Notes under the pieces: model-generated
What the model saw: the letters and a program-made list of their open reading frames with translations, nothing else
Told to the model about the DNA's origin: nothing
Databases searched by the model: none
Assembly (NCBI GenBank): GCA_003024785.1
Contig: PUQB01000144.1
Coordinates: 248,001 to 312,000 of the forward strand
DNA length: 64,000 bases
Direction: 5' to 3'
Source of the DNA: Selaginella tamariscina
Lineage: Eukaryota > Streptophyta > Lycopodiopsida > Selaginellales > Selaginellaceae
Position numbers and translations under genes: made by a program
In this document: one piece after another, positions 13,640-26,799 of the stretch
How the letters are laid out: each line of letters opens with the position of its first letter
Numbering within the stretch: the stretch's first letter is position 1

Positions 13640-14300
13640 GATACACACATGCAGGAACATCCAGACACCCATGAATACAAAGCACAACTGCAGAAAGAGA
13701 GTACCTTTACTAGTTCTGCTCATTGTTAATTTGTTACGATCAGCATTCCCAGCTTTGACCTTATCTGCCCAGAAGAAAAAGTATATTACATACGTACTAG
13801 AATATGCATGCATGTGTGCGTGCGCGCGTGTGTATGTTGCAGAAGTATATCTATCTATCTATCTATCTATATCATTATCTCCTTGTTCACAATTGTATGT
13901 GTATAGACACCTACAGGTTTGCCTGTATGTGTGTATGCGTGCGTGCGTGCGTTACCCGTGGATGGAGATCGTTTAGGAGGCAACACGTCAGTCTTTAGAT
14001 TTAAATGCCTTAGATCTTTCATCCTGCCATTTTCTCACTTTCTTAAAATTAAAGAACATAAAGAAACCACAAGAGACTTAGCTCAGCAGGAGTGAGCTTC
14101 AATGTTTGCAAATTTAAACAGTACTCTGAAAATAAATATTTATATATAGAAAATATATTTATAAAGATTTTGGTTTATATAATACTTATAAAATGTGTAT
14201 GTTTTCCATAATACGTATATATACTTACACCAATCTGGTCTAGGCCTGCGCACACCATGGGCGTAGAGTGTTCTACCGTCAGCTGAATTAATTCTTTTTA
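13640..14300 (-). pseudogene. Broken inverted copy of the first exons of the 29.8-kb gene
   Basis: On the minus strand this segment repeats exons 1-4 of the plus-strand gene that starts at 29798, with splice sites in place. Exon 4 (13764-13705) has the same 60-nt length and reads DKVKAGNADRNK. Exon 3 ends near 13957 and begins DERSKAFKSKD but then meets TGA where the other copy has Trp. Exon 2 (about 14120-14080) has a TAA after STV and has lost the donor G. The exon-1 region lies at about 14240-14290 and carries small deletions. The flanking 5' sequence TTAATTCAGCTG is shared. It is therefore a non-functional duplicate. Confidence 0.7.
13847..13871. repeat. (ATCT)n microsatellite
   Basis: About six consecutive ATCT units in the intron of the copied gene. 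Confidence 0.85.
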
Positions 14301-14334
14301 TCATTCTTTTATGACTTTAATTATATCATGATAA

Positions 14335-14397
14335 AGGAGCTGCCAGGTGTGCAGAGCTTAGTGGTCCTGAAGAGCTTGACTTCGATTTTTAAAGAAT
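14335..14397 (+). pseudogene. 3'-terminal scrap of a PPR gene (copy of 26.8 kb)
   Basis: The plus strand reads GAARCAELSGPEELDFDF-stop. The functional-looking copy at 26.8 kb (minus) ends AARCAEHV ... CSGPEELEYEF-stop, so about 20 internal residues are missing here. It sits only about 40 bp from the copied first exon of the divergent gene, whereas in the 26.8-29.8 kb original the two are 2.9 kb apart. Nearly the whole PPR gene has thus been deleted from this copy. Confidence 0.65.
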
Positions 14398-14409
14398 TCA
14401 AACTATTTG

Positions 14410-14480
14410 TGATTCACTGGCTTCATAAGAACACATTATTCATAATAACCAGTTAATATTCAAACACACGCATCCATGTG
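14410..14480. repeat. Short repeat shared with 18.38 kb
   Basis: The string CTTCATAAGAACACATTATT followed by AATA-CCA-TTAATATT-AAACACAC is also present at about 18385-18440. Both copies run into CA/CG-rich microsatellite. Confidence 0.6.
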
Positions 14481-14587
14481 TGTATAACGTGATTTTTAGC
14501 TGGTTATTTTTCATATATAGTAGTAAAAGAAAAATCAACGAACTTTAGGGTTTTCACTGGTTTTATCATGTTACACTAAGTTCCAAG

Positions 14588-16105
14588 GTGTGCCGTCCAT
14601 ATGGGATCACCCATGCTGCTCTTAGTCAGTACCGGAGTAGCATAATCAAGCGTGGCTTATCCCTTTGTTGTGTGCGTGTGTTTAATATAATTAAGAAGTC
14701 ACAAAAGGTTTTGTGTGCAGGAGGTCATGGAAGTCATAAAGGAGGTTGTGCAAGAGGAGATTCAGCAAACAAGGGCAAGAACCACGCTATTCAGAGATTT
14801 GTGCTCATCTAGCATCTACTTGAGCTATGCAATCGACGACCTGCGAGATCCACAGAAGATGCTCAACAGATGGAATCCACAGCCGACTACAAATTCGATG
14901 ACCTCGACTTTATTATTAACTTTGAATACAGACTGTGAAGTACTTTGAGGCGGTGCAGTCCTTTGAATGTAGCCAACTTGCAGTGGAAATTCCTGCTATT
15001 GCATCTGTAATCTACAATATCAGGTAATTAAACATGGACACGCTATATATATGATATGATATGATATTCATGATTTATTAAGCAGGAGGTGGTTGGTAGA
15101 CAGTGTGTTTGAGTTTCCTTCTTGGAGGGAGAAAGAGTAAAAGCTTATGAAAAATCTAAAGCCACACCTCTGATCCATGTACAATGTTTGAGCACTTTCA
15201 CGAGGACTAGTCCTTGAAGAGGCATATGCTGCTATTGAGGGGTAAGGACATGCAACAGTTGAGTGGTCTCAAGAGACTCCTTGAGGAGCTCACTGAGCTC
15301 CTCCGAGACAAATTACAAAAGCTTCACACTCTAATCGCGTGGAATTACCTGTTTAAGTTTCTAATTTTCTTATAAACTTACAGTCCATTACGTATGGAGT
15401 TTAGGGTTCCTATACACCTTATATATATATATATATATATATATAAGAGTACAGAATGCATTTAAAATGTGATTCCAATTTGTTCCGATAAGGATTTATG
15501 AATATCCGATGCATAGTTAAGTACTCAATAGCATATACATTCTGCACCATGAAGACGTTTTATTTTAACATTCACGAACAAGCATTAAATATATCAATTA
15601 AGTTATTATAATATTGTAATTGAATTTATGTGTGTTCTTCTGGTGCAGGCCCACTTGCATGGGAATGGAAGTTGGTTGGATGACGAGAAGAGAACTGATC
15701 ACATAGTAGGGTTATGACATAAAGACCATGGCCCTGCACATGATTGACAGGGTGCTCGAGTTGTCAACCGCTCATGACAACCGGAAAGATGTTATGTACT
15801 CGCAAAAACATAAAGGGTGCAAGCGCATGTTGGCAAATAATGATGTACAGAAAGTGCAAAAGTTATATGAATATAACATTGATAATTTTGTTCCTACTCA
15901 TATTCCAAGTGTTCCAATTCATGTTCCTACTCTTGCTCCTACTTCAAATGGTATAATTCATACTTATGTTCTGGTCCAATTCATGTTCCTGATTAGTCGC
16001 CAATCCTTTTCAAAGTTCTGGTGCCTTGTCTATAATTACGTAGCGTTTAGCTTTTGTAGTGTTTTTTCATGTAAATTTCAATATAATAATGTAATTTCGG
16101 TTTAA
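14588..16105 (+). CDS. Exon-like segments of an unrecognised gene
   Basis: The base composition rises above the surroundings and several exon-like blocks occur. At 14597-14690 a frame reads VCRPYGITHAALSQYRSSI. After a GTGTGCAG acceptor (14720) a charged helix-like block follows (EVIKEVVQEEIQQTRAR, then LYLSYAIDDLRDPQKM-like sequence) to about 14900. At about 15225-15345 a frame reads LLRGKDMQQLSGLKRLLEEL then TELLRDKLQKLHTL, amphipathic and faintly like the K-box of MIKC MADS proteins. A last block at 15728-15950 reads MALHMIDRVLELSTAHDN and ends in a Pro-rich stretch. Stops and frame changes separate some blocks. No MADS domain is visible, so I do not assign the family; it could be a pseudogene. 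Confidence 0.35.
15419..15445. repeat. (TA)n microsatellite
   Basis: About 13 TA units. Confidence 0.9.
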
Positions 16106-16109
16106 TAAA

Positions 16110-17110
16110 TTATTTTTGATTCTTAATATATTTCAAAAGAATATTGTATCATTCAATTTTCTAGACAAATTAGTACGTTGTGAACTTAATTAAATATAGA
16201 TTGTTATATCTTACTAATATGCATTAATTATTGAAAAGTTAAATTAATGTGTTGTGGTGCCTAGTTACATATATAAGATAATGAATAAGTTAAGAAATAA
16301 TCTTATTAAATATTTAAAATATTATAAGTTCTTTAAACATGAAAATGGTCTTAATATAAACATATTTGATGTTTATTACCTCATACTTATAGGGTTTATA
16401 ATATTACAAATATATATGAATATGCTTTGTAACATGTAATAATATAATATATACAATATTTAAAGACACAATTAACTAAATTATATCTAGAAGAAGGTCC
16501 TAATTATTAATCTTTAATTAATGTTTTAAAAATTATTTATATGGTTCACTAAATTAATTTATTATATGTATTTAAACTTTGGAATACGAATTTATGTAAG
16601 TATATATGTACATATATTGTGCAGCTTGTCAATTGTTTACCTAAATAAAACTAAAAATTATAAAGAAATTGAACAGAAATCTAAACAATTAGTAATTACA
16701 CAATAAATTGCTTTAATGTTTGAATTAAAATATTGTATCTATATATAACTTTAGTGCACGATGTGTTATAAATAATGTATGTGAAAGTGTAAGCCAATCA
16801 AAATAAATAATATGGTAAATAATAAGTATAATTATTACAAACTTATACTATGTTCTATGTAATACATTTTTTCATTCTAATTGTCCAATACGAAGATAAA
16901 AGTTAAACATATATATTAACTTAAATAATATTATTATCCCCTTCTTATTTTTATTTTTACATGTTACGGCATGTTTAACATGTAAACAATAAAATCCTTC
17001 ATTATATTATTATTATTATTAAGGCTTTTACCCATAAATCATACTCTCTTAATATGATGTATAATTGTTACACCTCTAACCTCTTAATTGTCTCAGATTA
17101 AGGGCACATA
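16110..17110. other. AT-rich stretch without a gene
   Basis: The open frames here consist of Ile, Asn, Lys and Tyr codons only and look like chance. Confidence 0.55.
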
Positions 17111-17112
17111 CA

Positions 17113-17116
<4 letters not shown>

Positions 17117-17185
<69 letters not shown>
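17117..17185. repeat. Compound (CT)n(CA)n microsatellite
   Basis: Eighteen or so CT units pass directly into about 17 CA units. The same CT-then-CA transition recurs at about 28244-28278, 32727-32780 and 39650-39705. Confidence 0.95.
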
Positions 17186-17186
<1 letters not shown>

Positions 17187-17489
17187 GTACTTGTCCATGC
17201 GTAGATGATCGTAAATCTCGTCTAATAAAATGAATATTCTATTCACTGCTTTTAACAGTCAGTAAAGATCGAGTACACACAGGACCATATATATATATAT
17301 ATTCAATCTTTACTATAATATAATATAAAAAAATATGTTCATAGTCAAGTATTTGCATGATAACATATTTCTCCCTCCTTCCCTCTAGGCTATATATATA
17401 TATATATTCAGCTGTAAGTGTACCCGGCGTGTAAATTATAAACGTTCGAGAGAGACAAATAAAACATCAAATAAATACAGTAAGTATTG

Positions 17490-17770
17490 GATTTAAGTTT
17501 GCATATGATTTATATGATTTATAACGTATCGAAACACTTGTAAGATTATTAAGTGAGTGTGAGTAAACTTATTAACGACTATCGAGAGTTTAATCTTTAC
17601 CATCAATAAATTTAATCTAATTTTAAAGTTAATTTAATACTTTTATGAAATCAAAAAGCTTATATAATATGTTTAATAATGCACGTACAATATGCGTGAG
17701 AGTTCTATGTTAAAACAATTACGATCGACCATGTAACACGATGTGTAATTATACAAGATCAGTGGTAATA
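17490..17770 (+). repeat. Dispersed repeat, family 3, copy A
   Basis: Shares with 33290-33560 the ordered words TAAGATTA-T-AGTG, CTAT/CTATCAACG, AGAGTTT-ATCT--ACC, AATTACGATC and GTGTAATTATA-A-GATC followed by GGTAATAAA. No coding potential. Confidence 0.55.
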
Positions 17771-17789
17771 AATACCATACTAATATATA

Positions 17790-19700
17790 TAAATCTTATA
17801 AAGATGAAGATTTTTATTTTAGAAAATATACTTGCTTTAAACATAGACTCTTTTTATTTGCAAAAATTAGCTTATTGTTTTTGTTGGTTGCACACCATTC
17901 TTCGTCGCGGGGCGCTCAATTGAATTTATAAATTATAAGAATTTTCCTGAAGTTGTTGAACAAACCGTTAAAAAATAAATAAGTTTAAGTTAAAAAATGT
18001 ATAAAATAAATATCACAATTAAATATATTTTGAATATAAATTTATATGCATGGGTAAACGTTTTGTTATTGCATTTAAGACGTGCGTGTGAGGAAGAGCT
18101 TAATACGATTTTAAAGAATCACAAATTAACTATTTGTAAATTCACTCTTTAACAATTCTTTAATGATAATTAATTAAAACTTAATTAATTAATAAATACA
18201 GAAAATCAGGAAAAAAAAATGTATATATACCATATCATGTATATAAATGAAATGCATTAAATCACGTATATAGATGACCGCTCAAAGGTTTTTTAATTTA
18301 CATCTTAAATGCATATAAAATTATTAAAATAATTAAATTAATTAAGTGTGATTAAGGAACGGTTGTGAAAACTAAGTTTCACTGACTTCATAAGAACACA
18401 TTATTTACAATAGCCAAGTAATATTAAAACACACAAAACACACGCACGCACGCACGTTTCTTCATGTATCGCTTGATTTTAAATATTAATTTATGGTTAT
18501 GATATATAAATACATAAATTTATGTATAGTAGTATAAAAGTAATAACGAACTGTTCGAGTACAACTAATTAAACTAAGCTTCATGTTTCACACTTGCGCG
18601 TACACACACACACACACAGCTAGTTTAAGACATGAATGACTTTAATTTTCATACCTTTATAATAAAGCTTCCTGTATTCATATTATAAAACAAGTAAAAT
18701 ATATATTAACTTTTATACATTATCTATAAAATCTTTGATATATTCTATGACATATTTTAACATATACTAAGAATATTTATATTTTCACACTTCTAATATA
18801 TATTAACTATTAAGAATATTATGATTAAAACTAAGCTAATTAAGGTTATTACGATTAAAGTGTTTTATACATGTGTGTGCATATACATTTAAAAATATCT
18901 CCACAAGCTTTTTAATATTCACCATGAGCTTAAAAATATTAAAATTTTAATTTATTATATCTATATAATATAGACATAGCCTAATTTTTTATTACTATTC
19001 TTAAATAATTACTCTTTTCTATATATGCATATTTGTACATATTTTCAGTTAGTTAATACATGTATATGTTTGTGTTTACCGTAAGTTATTAATAATTTTA
19101 TTACTATTCTGATTAAATCTAAGCTTAAAAACATTAAGTAAAATAACGCATTTTTTACACTATAAATCAAATTTAGACTTATATTTAAGTTCAAAATGAA
19201 GATTTGGAAATGTAAATTGATTCAATATATTAAGTAAACTCCTTAGTATTTAATTTAATTCGCTACTAAATATTAACTTATAAAAAACACTCATAAAGTA
19301 TCATATTTATTCTATGTGTAATTATTAAGTTATATTAACAAACATAATTAACATACTCATATTTAACTTTAAAGTTATTCATATTTAATTTTAAAAGGAG
19401 ATCGTAAATACTTTAAAGCTAATGCATAATATTATATAAATGAGATAATAAAATCCCATTTTCCTTTGAACTAGAAACTAGATATTCCACTTGTATGTGT
19501 CTTATTGCAGTAAATTTTAATGTGCTGACTATAATATACGTGCTGAATATAGAATTTAAATTCTGAAAGTTTTCATTAAATGTCCTTTTAACCTTTTAAA
19601 TCAAATTAATATATTTTGGAGAATTAAAATCCTTGAAATTTTTAATTCGTAAAACTAATTGAACTTCAAGATTAAAAAACATTCATATTAAATATTAAAT
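17790..19700. other. AT-rich stretch without a gene
   Basis: Contains CA/CG-rich microsatellite at about 18426-18458 and 18597-18620 and the second copy of the short 14.41-kb repeat near 18385. No coding region seen. Confidence 0.5.
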
Positions 19701-19702
19701 AT

Positions 19703-19814
<112 letters not shown>

Positions 19815-19929
19815 TATCAATACATACATACATATATAAGAGTTAAGAATTTAAAACATAAAAGACAGTATCACCTATATATTAAAGACAGTTACATGTA
19901 GTTTTTAAATCACTTTTGTACATGCAATA

Positions 19930-20060
19930 AAAGAAAATTCATTGATGCTAGTTATCTGCTGTTATGGAGCAAGAATCCACTATTTCCTTACAAGGACAAC
20001 GCTTATGTACACTATCTACTCTTTAAAAGCCAAGATAAATACACACAGGCACGCACGCAC
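19930..20060 (+). pseudogene. Inverted partial copy of the gene start at 1-123
   Basis: Twenty-two consecutive bases, TGGAGCAAGAATCCACTATT with TC following, match the reverse complement of positions 1-22. The flanking ATGCTA-TTATCTG also matches, with about 21 bp around the exon-2 acceptor missing here. The frame that gives LWSKNPLF in the left-edge gene stays open in this copy and continues PYKDNAYVHYLLFKS. This shows what the next residues of the left-edge gene may resemble. The lost acceptor and exon 1 make this copy unlikely to be expressed. Confidence 0.55.
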
Positions 20061-20559
20061 GCACGTACACATCTTCTAAGTGTGTATTCTTTTCTAGTTA
20101 GACCGAGAAATTAAATATAAAATTAATTAAATATATACTTAGAAGATAATCACTACATATTTATGAATTCACCATAAAGAAATTTTATATTTAGAAATTT
20201 GTTATGACTGTGAAATTTAATTAAAAAAAATTAATTTATATAAAATAATTAAATTTCAAATAATGTACAAATAAAAAGAATGTTTAAATGTTAAGAATGT
20301 TAATGTTAACTAGTGGAAGTACTTGTTAGTATATAAAATAATAATTTTAAAAATATTTATTGTAATAAGTAAATACATATTACATTTACTTCATTTTCAC
20401 ACAAATTAAATTTAATCTTCTTTTAATTAAATTAAATTATTTTTTAAAATCATATTCAAATTAATAAATTTTTAATAATTTGTAATGAGTGTTTATGATA
20501 TAAATTTTGTATACAACTTCTAATTTTTAAAATTTTAAATAAAAAGATATCATATATTA

Positions 20560-20960
20560 CTAATTTATTCTAAATAATACTATATATATATATCATTACT
20601 CTCTTATACATATACAATAAAATATGTGTTAACAATTATTTTCTTATTATTTTTAATAAAAATTTATTTAAACAAAATACATAAATAAACAAGTAATAAT
20701 AAAGAAATGCATATTTGTAATAATATTTATTAATCAAGGTTTTCTATTGTGTTTATAGTTCTTAAGTTTAATTATTTAAATATTTTAAAGCTTGATATGC
20801 CTTATATATTTACTTTTAAATAATTAGTTGAATCAAATTAATCATTTTAATAGTAATTCTTTATAATCAAATGATATAATCATATATTTTATGTTTTATT
20901 TTAAGAATCATCTTTTATAATAAAGAAGATAAAACTCCTTTTTAATTTATTAATTATTCT
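20560..20960 (+). repeat. Dispersed AT repeat, family 2, copy C
   Basis: Carries AAACAAAATACATAAA, GTGTTTATAGTTCTTAAGTT, TTGATATGCCTTATATATTT and AATCATCTTTTATAAT in the same order as copies A and B, followed by a similar 3' part. Confidence 0.5.
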
Positions 20961-23309
20961 TTATAAAATCATTTATTATTATATTATATTAATTTAAGTT
21001 CAGTGTTTTTGTGGTGTAAAGTGATACATACATATTTAAATATGTATACACCTTTTTATTTTACTCAAGAATGTAAATTTTTCTTTTTTTAATAAAAATT
21101 ATTTATATAATTGTAATACTTTTTTTTGTCTAAATGCAAAATCACATTTTTCTGAGTAAAAATGGTTTTAATAATTTGATATTATATTGTTACAATAGTG
21201 TTTCTTTGTTCTTTTTTTTTTCATTAAAAATAGTATCGAGTGTTTAAGTGTTTACCTTTTGAATAATAATAAAATTATTTTAAATATTTAATAATGAAAA
21301 TTAATTATAAGATGTATATCTTTTATTATTTCAAATTAGTACATGCATATTAATTCATTAGTTAAATTAATTATATATTGTATGTATGTTCGTCATTTTA
21401 AATCGTTATTTAAGGGATTAAATAGTTTTATCTTTAAATTGCTATTTAAAAAACTTTCTTGAGTGATTCTTTTGTTGTTTGAATATTTTATTTTAAATAT
21501 CATAAGAACATAATATTTATTTATTTTCTTTTATTTTAAAAGTCACAATTAAGAATCTTTATTTAATAAGTTATCATTATGATTTTCTTGAAGTGTTTAT
21601 TGATATTCATATTTATTATTTAAATTTGTTTATTAAAGTTAATACTTTTTAATTATTAATTCTTTAAATAATTTGAATTGATTTTATCACATCATAACAC
21701 ATAGTTCTTTTTATAATTTAATATTTTTTTATTATACATTAATATTTTATACAAAATTAAAAATTTTTACCCTTAATTAATTTTACTTCTTTACCCTTAC
21801 ATATATACTTATAAAATTTGAATATTTATAATATATTAAAAACATGAACTATGTTAAAAATACATTGAAAATTTTAAATAAGATTTTCTGGTCATTTTAT
21901 TTGTTTTATATTTTAATTTTTTTTTTAAATTATTAATTATAGTTTTAGTTTTTTATATTTATTTTTTAATTTCGTAGTAAATTTTTCTATTTTTATATAT
22001 ATTTCTCATATAAACATTCATCAGTATATAAAGGGATAGTTATATATAAAAGAATATGATTTAGTTTAATTAATATATTATATAATAATTTTAAATTTAT
22101 TTTTTGGTTTATTATTCAAAAAATTATTAATTCGAACTTGACAAAATGATTTTACAAATTAAATATTTTATAATTAATTTGCTTGATTCTATTATTTCAA
22201 AGAGGAGGAAGGAAATAAAATATATTAAGAATAATATTAAGGATAATATTCTTTCTGTTTTTCTTATTACATGTGATGATAATATTGAATTGTCTTAAAA
22301 TATAATATTATATATTTATCAAAATAAAAATTTAAATGGCCAATTAATTTGAAACCTTATTACTAATAGATATATTAGTAATGGAGAGAATAAATAAAGA
22401 TTTTAAATTATTATAAAGTTACAAAAAGAATAATAAATGCTGCAAATTATTTTAAGCATAATATAACACTAGTATTCAAAATTTATTAAGTTTAGTTGGT
22501 TTTAATAAATTTAAAAATTTTAAAAATTCAAAAATATGATTTTTTAAATGGTTTATATAATAATTAACTTATTATTCTATTAATATTTAATGTTTGAGTA
22601 TTAAAATATTAAATAGTTTAATAAGATGATAAGAAGAACTTGTTATAATTATAAAACTTTAGCATTATAAAGAATTTTTACACATATAATACATATATAA
22701 TGTTAAATAAATGTTATTTGTAAACAAATAATAATAGTTGTAAAATTATAATTTCATTTAACCTTAATATGCATTATCATTAAATAAAAATTATTGATAT
22801 AAATGGCTACTCCAGATATAAATTATTTTTTGTCATAATTAATTATCATAAGATATAATTTAAATCCATAAATAAATCTTAAATAGCACTTATTAAAATT
22901 TAAATTCATTAAATCATGTGATTTGAGAATTATATAGGTTTTAATTCACAATAAAGAAATATTTTTCATTTTATAAATCTTTCCATGTGTTTTATAAAAT
23001 TTTATATAGTTTTTCATAAATTTACGAGTCGTTAGTAATTGCTGATACAGTTATTGTTTTACGATTGCTCCTTTTTTTAAAATATTATCAAGATATGTAA
23101 ATAAAATCAACATATAAATTTATTTATACTAATATATAAAATAAATGAATAATATAAATAATTATTGTATGATCAAATGTAATAAATGTTTTTTCTTTTT
23201 CTTTTTCACAAACTTACTTACCAAGTGATCGTAAACATTATCGTTCAATGTGTTAAAAATTATTTTATTGTTATTGAAAAATGTATTGAAAATTATTCTA
23301 TTATTATTG

Positions 23310-23620
23310 AAAAATGTGTTAAAAATTATTTTCTTATTATTTTAATAAAAATTTATTGAAACAAAATACATGCGCAATATTCAAAATCCAATCAAACCCT
23401 TTTAAAAATAACTCATAATACATGTTTATAATTATTAATTTTATATACTCTTTTTAAATTTTTATTTTAATGTTAACGCTAGAAGTTTACATCTCAACCA
23501 CAATCAAATATTAAAAATCTAATATAGCTTTTAAGTATTAAAACACCTTATTATTAATTAAGGTTTTTTATTGTGTTTATAATTCTTAAGTTTAATTGTT
23601 TAATTATTTTTATTTATTTA
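23310..23620 (+). repeat. Dispersed AT repeat, family 2, copy D (partial)
   Basis: Begins with TTTCTTATTATTTTAATAAA and AAACAAAATACATGCGCAAT, as in copy C, is interrupted by unrelated sequence, and resumes at about 23565 with TTGTGTTTATAATTCTTAAG. Confidence 0.4.
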
Positions 23621-25281
23621 ATTTTTATTTAATTATTATATTTATTTTATTTATTTATTTATTTTAAAAATAATTAAATATAACTTGAGTTTTTCACATT
23701 TGTTTCTTAATTTCATATTTAAATATTATTAATGCTTCCTACATGTTGTAAATTGTCTTGTCATGTTAAATTTATTTTTTAATTTTATTATTAATAAAAT
23801 TATTACTTCTAGCTTGACAAAATGATTTTACAAATTAAATATTTTATAATGACATTAAATTGTTCCAGGAATATAATATTAAATATTTATCATAAATAAA
23901 AATCTAAATGATTAGGAGAGGATCGTATCAATAAGGCTCTCTTTGTTGTGAGTGATTTTCCACGCAAGTTAATTAAGGAGAACAACTCCAAAAATATATA
24001 ATTAGGTAAAAGGAAGTTGGGCGGCCTAGTAAGAGAAAGTAAGAAACAAGTCACAAATAAAAAGTAAAGCCTAATTTTTAAAACATTTTTAATTATATTA
24101 GTACTTTTTTTTAATTGTTAAAATGTGATTTATATATTTGTGTGCTTAAACATAAGCACATAACATTTTAAATTAGCAACAGATTAAATGAGTTTAACTA
24201 AACATTAAAATATTTTAAAAACTGTTCTGAACGACCAGTTCTTTGGAGTGATTTATTACTTACAAACAAGATTTAAACAATATGGTAATTAATTAACTAT
24301 GTGTTTCTTTTTCTTAATTAAACCTTGTTAGTAATAATTTATTTAGATATATTAGTGGCAGAGAGTAAATAAAGTTTTTTAAATAATTATAAAATTACGA
24401 AAAGAATAATAAATGTTTCAAATTATCTTTAACGCAATATAACAATAGTATCCAAAACATATTAAAATTAATTGGTTTTTATAAATTTAAAAAATTTAAA
24501 AATTCAAAAACATGATTTTTTAAAATGGTTTATATAATAATTAATTTATTGTCCTATAATATTTAATGTTTGAGTATTAAATATTAAATAGTTTAATAAG
24601 ATGATAAGAAGAACTTGTTATAATTATAAAACTTTAACATTATAAAGAATTTTTGCACATAAAATACTATTATTGTAAACAAACAATAATTGTTGTAAAA
24701 TTATAATTCCATTTAACCTTAATATGGATTATCATTAAATAAAAATTATTGATATAAATGTACCTAAATACATATTATTTTTTGTCATAGTCAATTATCA
24801 TAAGATATAATTTAAATTCATAAATAAAATCTTAAATGACATGTATTAAAAATTAAAATAATTAAATCATGTACTTTGAGAATTATATTGTTTTTATTTC
24901 ACAATAAAGAAATATTTTTTATTTTATAAATCTTTTTATGTGTGAATGTATTATGTTTTCAAATAAGTCTAATAAATATAAAATCTAAAAGGACATTTGA
25001 GTCTTATTTTTATATATACATTTTATTATATATAAGACATGTACATTATTTTATTTGTGAAGCTTCTTTTTTTAAAATAAATGTTAATTAGGGTTAAACA
25101 TTCTTTTTGTAAAATATATATTAATGTTATGGAACTAAAAATGAAAAAATATTGAAATATTTATAAACATAGAGACTTGAAAAATAAACATTAAATAAAT
25201 TTAAAATTTAATTAATTTTAATATTATATAAAGTGCATACAATTTATATTACTTGTGTATTATATAGTTTATAATATTTGC

Positions 25282-25313
<32 letters not shown>

Positions 25314-26799
25314 ATATTATATATAAGAGAATATGATTCCATTTATATACATGGACAAATGTATGTAAATAATTTTATAAAATAGTTTTTATGTAATTAT
25401 TTTTATGAGTATTTGATGTGTAAATTTTTTTTTCAAATATTTAATTGTTATAATCAATTCTTTTAGTCTAGTCATTTAAAGATATTAATTAATTCATCAT
25501 TATTTAATTTATGTTTTATTAATCAATATTTTAGTTTAAAATGTATTATTTGACTTCATTTAAAAATAATAATTTTTGTTCTACAAAGTTAAACAAGTTT
25601 TTTATTTTCATGAAAGTATACCTACAATAATTAAAGGAAAATAATAATTTATTAAACAAATAATTAAGTTTAAAGGCCAACTTAATAAAAAAATTAACAA
25701 TTCAGTTGTATTAAAGAGATGTAGTTATAAAAAAATTATAATCATCTTATATTGAACAAATTACTATAAAAAAAATACAAAATTAATAAGGAAAAAAATA
25801 ATTTGTGAAAGATTTAAAAATGACTTTAAAGATTACCAATTGATTTTTCTTAATATATGAATTATATTTAAAAGTTTGAATACAAAAATGCATTAATTAC
25901 ATATAAAACATTATATGCTACTTATATATTTGTATTTATACTCTAATTTATTTAAGTATTTATTTAAAAACATGGTTTATAACTCTATATAAATGTGTGT
26001 GTGTTGTGAGAAATTCACCATAGAGAAAACTTCAATAATAATAATTTGATAAGAAGAAAACTTTAAAAATTTATATGTTAAAAAGTATTTAAACTCTTTA
26101 AATTTTAAATTATCAAGACAGATAATGTATATTATTTTGTTCTTTTGTAAATAGATATCGAATGTAACATGGTCAAAAGTAAATATAAGTTAATTTGATT
26201 CTTAAAATTTCTAATATATAATGAATAATTTAAGCTGTTGATATTAATTCTAAATTCTTATAAATTTCAATTAAAACTAAGTATAATTTTCAATTAAGAA
26301 TTATATATTTTCAATTATTATCATATACACTAAGATAAATATATATTATAATATTACACAATTATAAAAATAATTATCAATAATATATTATATATTAATA
26401 AGTATAATTTCAAATACAATCGTCTAATCTAATTCACTAACTTTAAAATAAGATATTTTAATTTTTCTACTGCTCAAATTTGATTCCACACGTGTATGTT
26501 TATTTAAATTAATTATTACATTTGTCAGCTTTAAATTGTTAATATGAAATTGGTGTGTGTGTGTGTGTGTGTCTGTGTGTACTTTATATCTTTAAACATA
26601 ATGTATCGTTTCCAACACCATTACGGAATAAGGCAATGCAGAACTGGTACATACAAAATGCTTACGCATATAGACAACACAGTACGTGTACATACGTCAA
26701 AGCATACGTGCGTGGTGCGTGCGTGCGTGTTACAGATTATTTACAGATAATAAGAATAAGGTGCAGTCCTGAATTTACAATAGTTTACCTGTGAATTCT

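Larger units (their letters stand above)
20100..26500. other. Long AT-rich tract, mostly dispersed repeats
   Basis: No gene visible. Two segments are direct repeats of each other: about 22370-22950 and 24350-24950 share TAAATAAAG-TTTTAAAT, AATGTTTGAGTATTAAA, GATGATAAGAAGAACTTG and TCATAAGATATAATTTAAA in order, about 2 kb apart. Sequence at 20120-20330 resembles 8745-8870 and 10870-10990. There is a (TA)n tract at about 25281-25325. Confidence 0.55.

Noticed and set aside
14595-14665. 5S rRNA-like words (GGGATCACCCAT, AAGCGTGGCTT)
   Set aside because: The words occur in the wrong order and mixed orientation, and the internal control regions are absent, so it is not a 5S gene.
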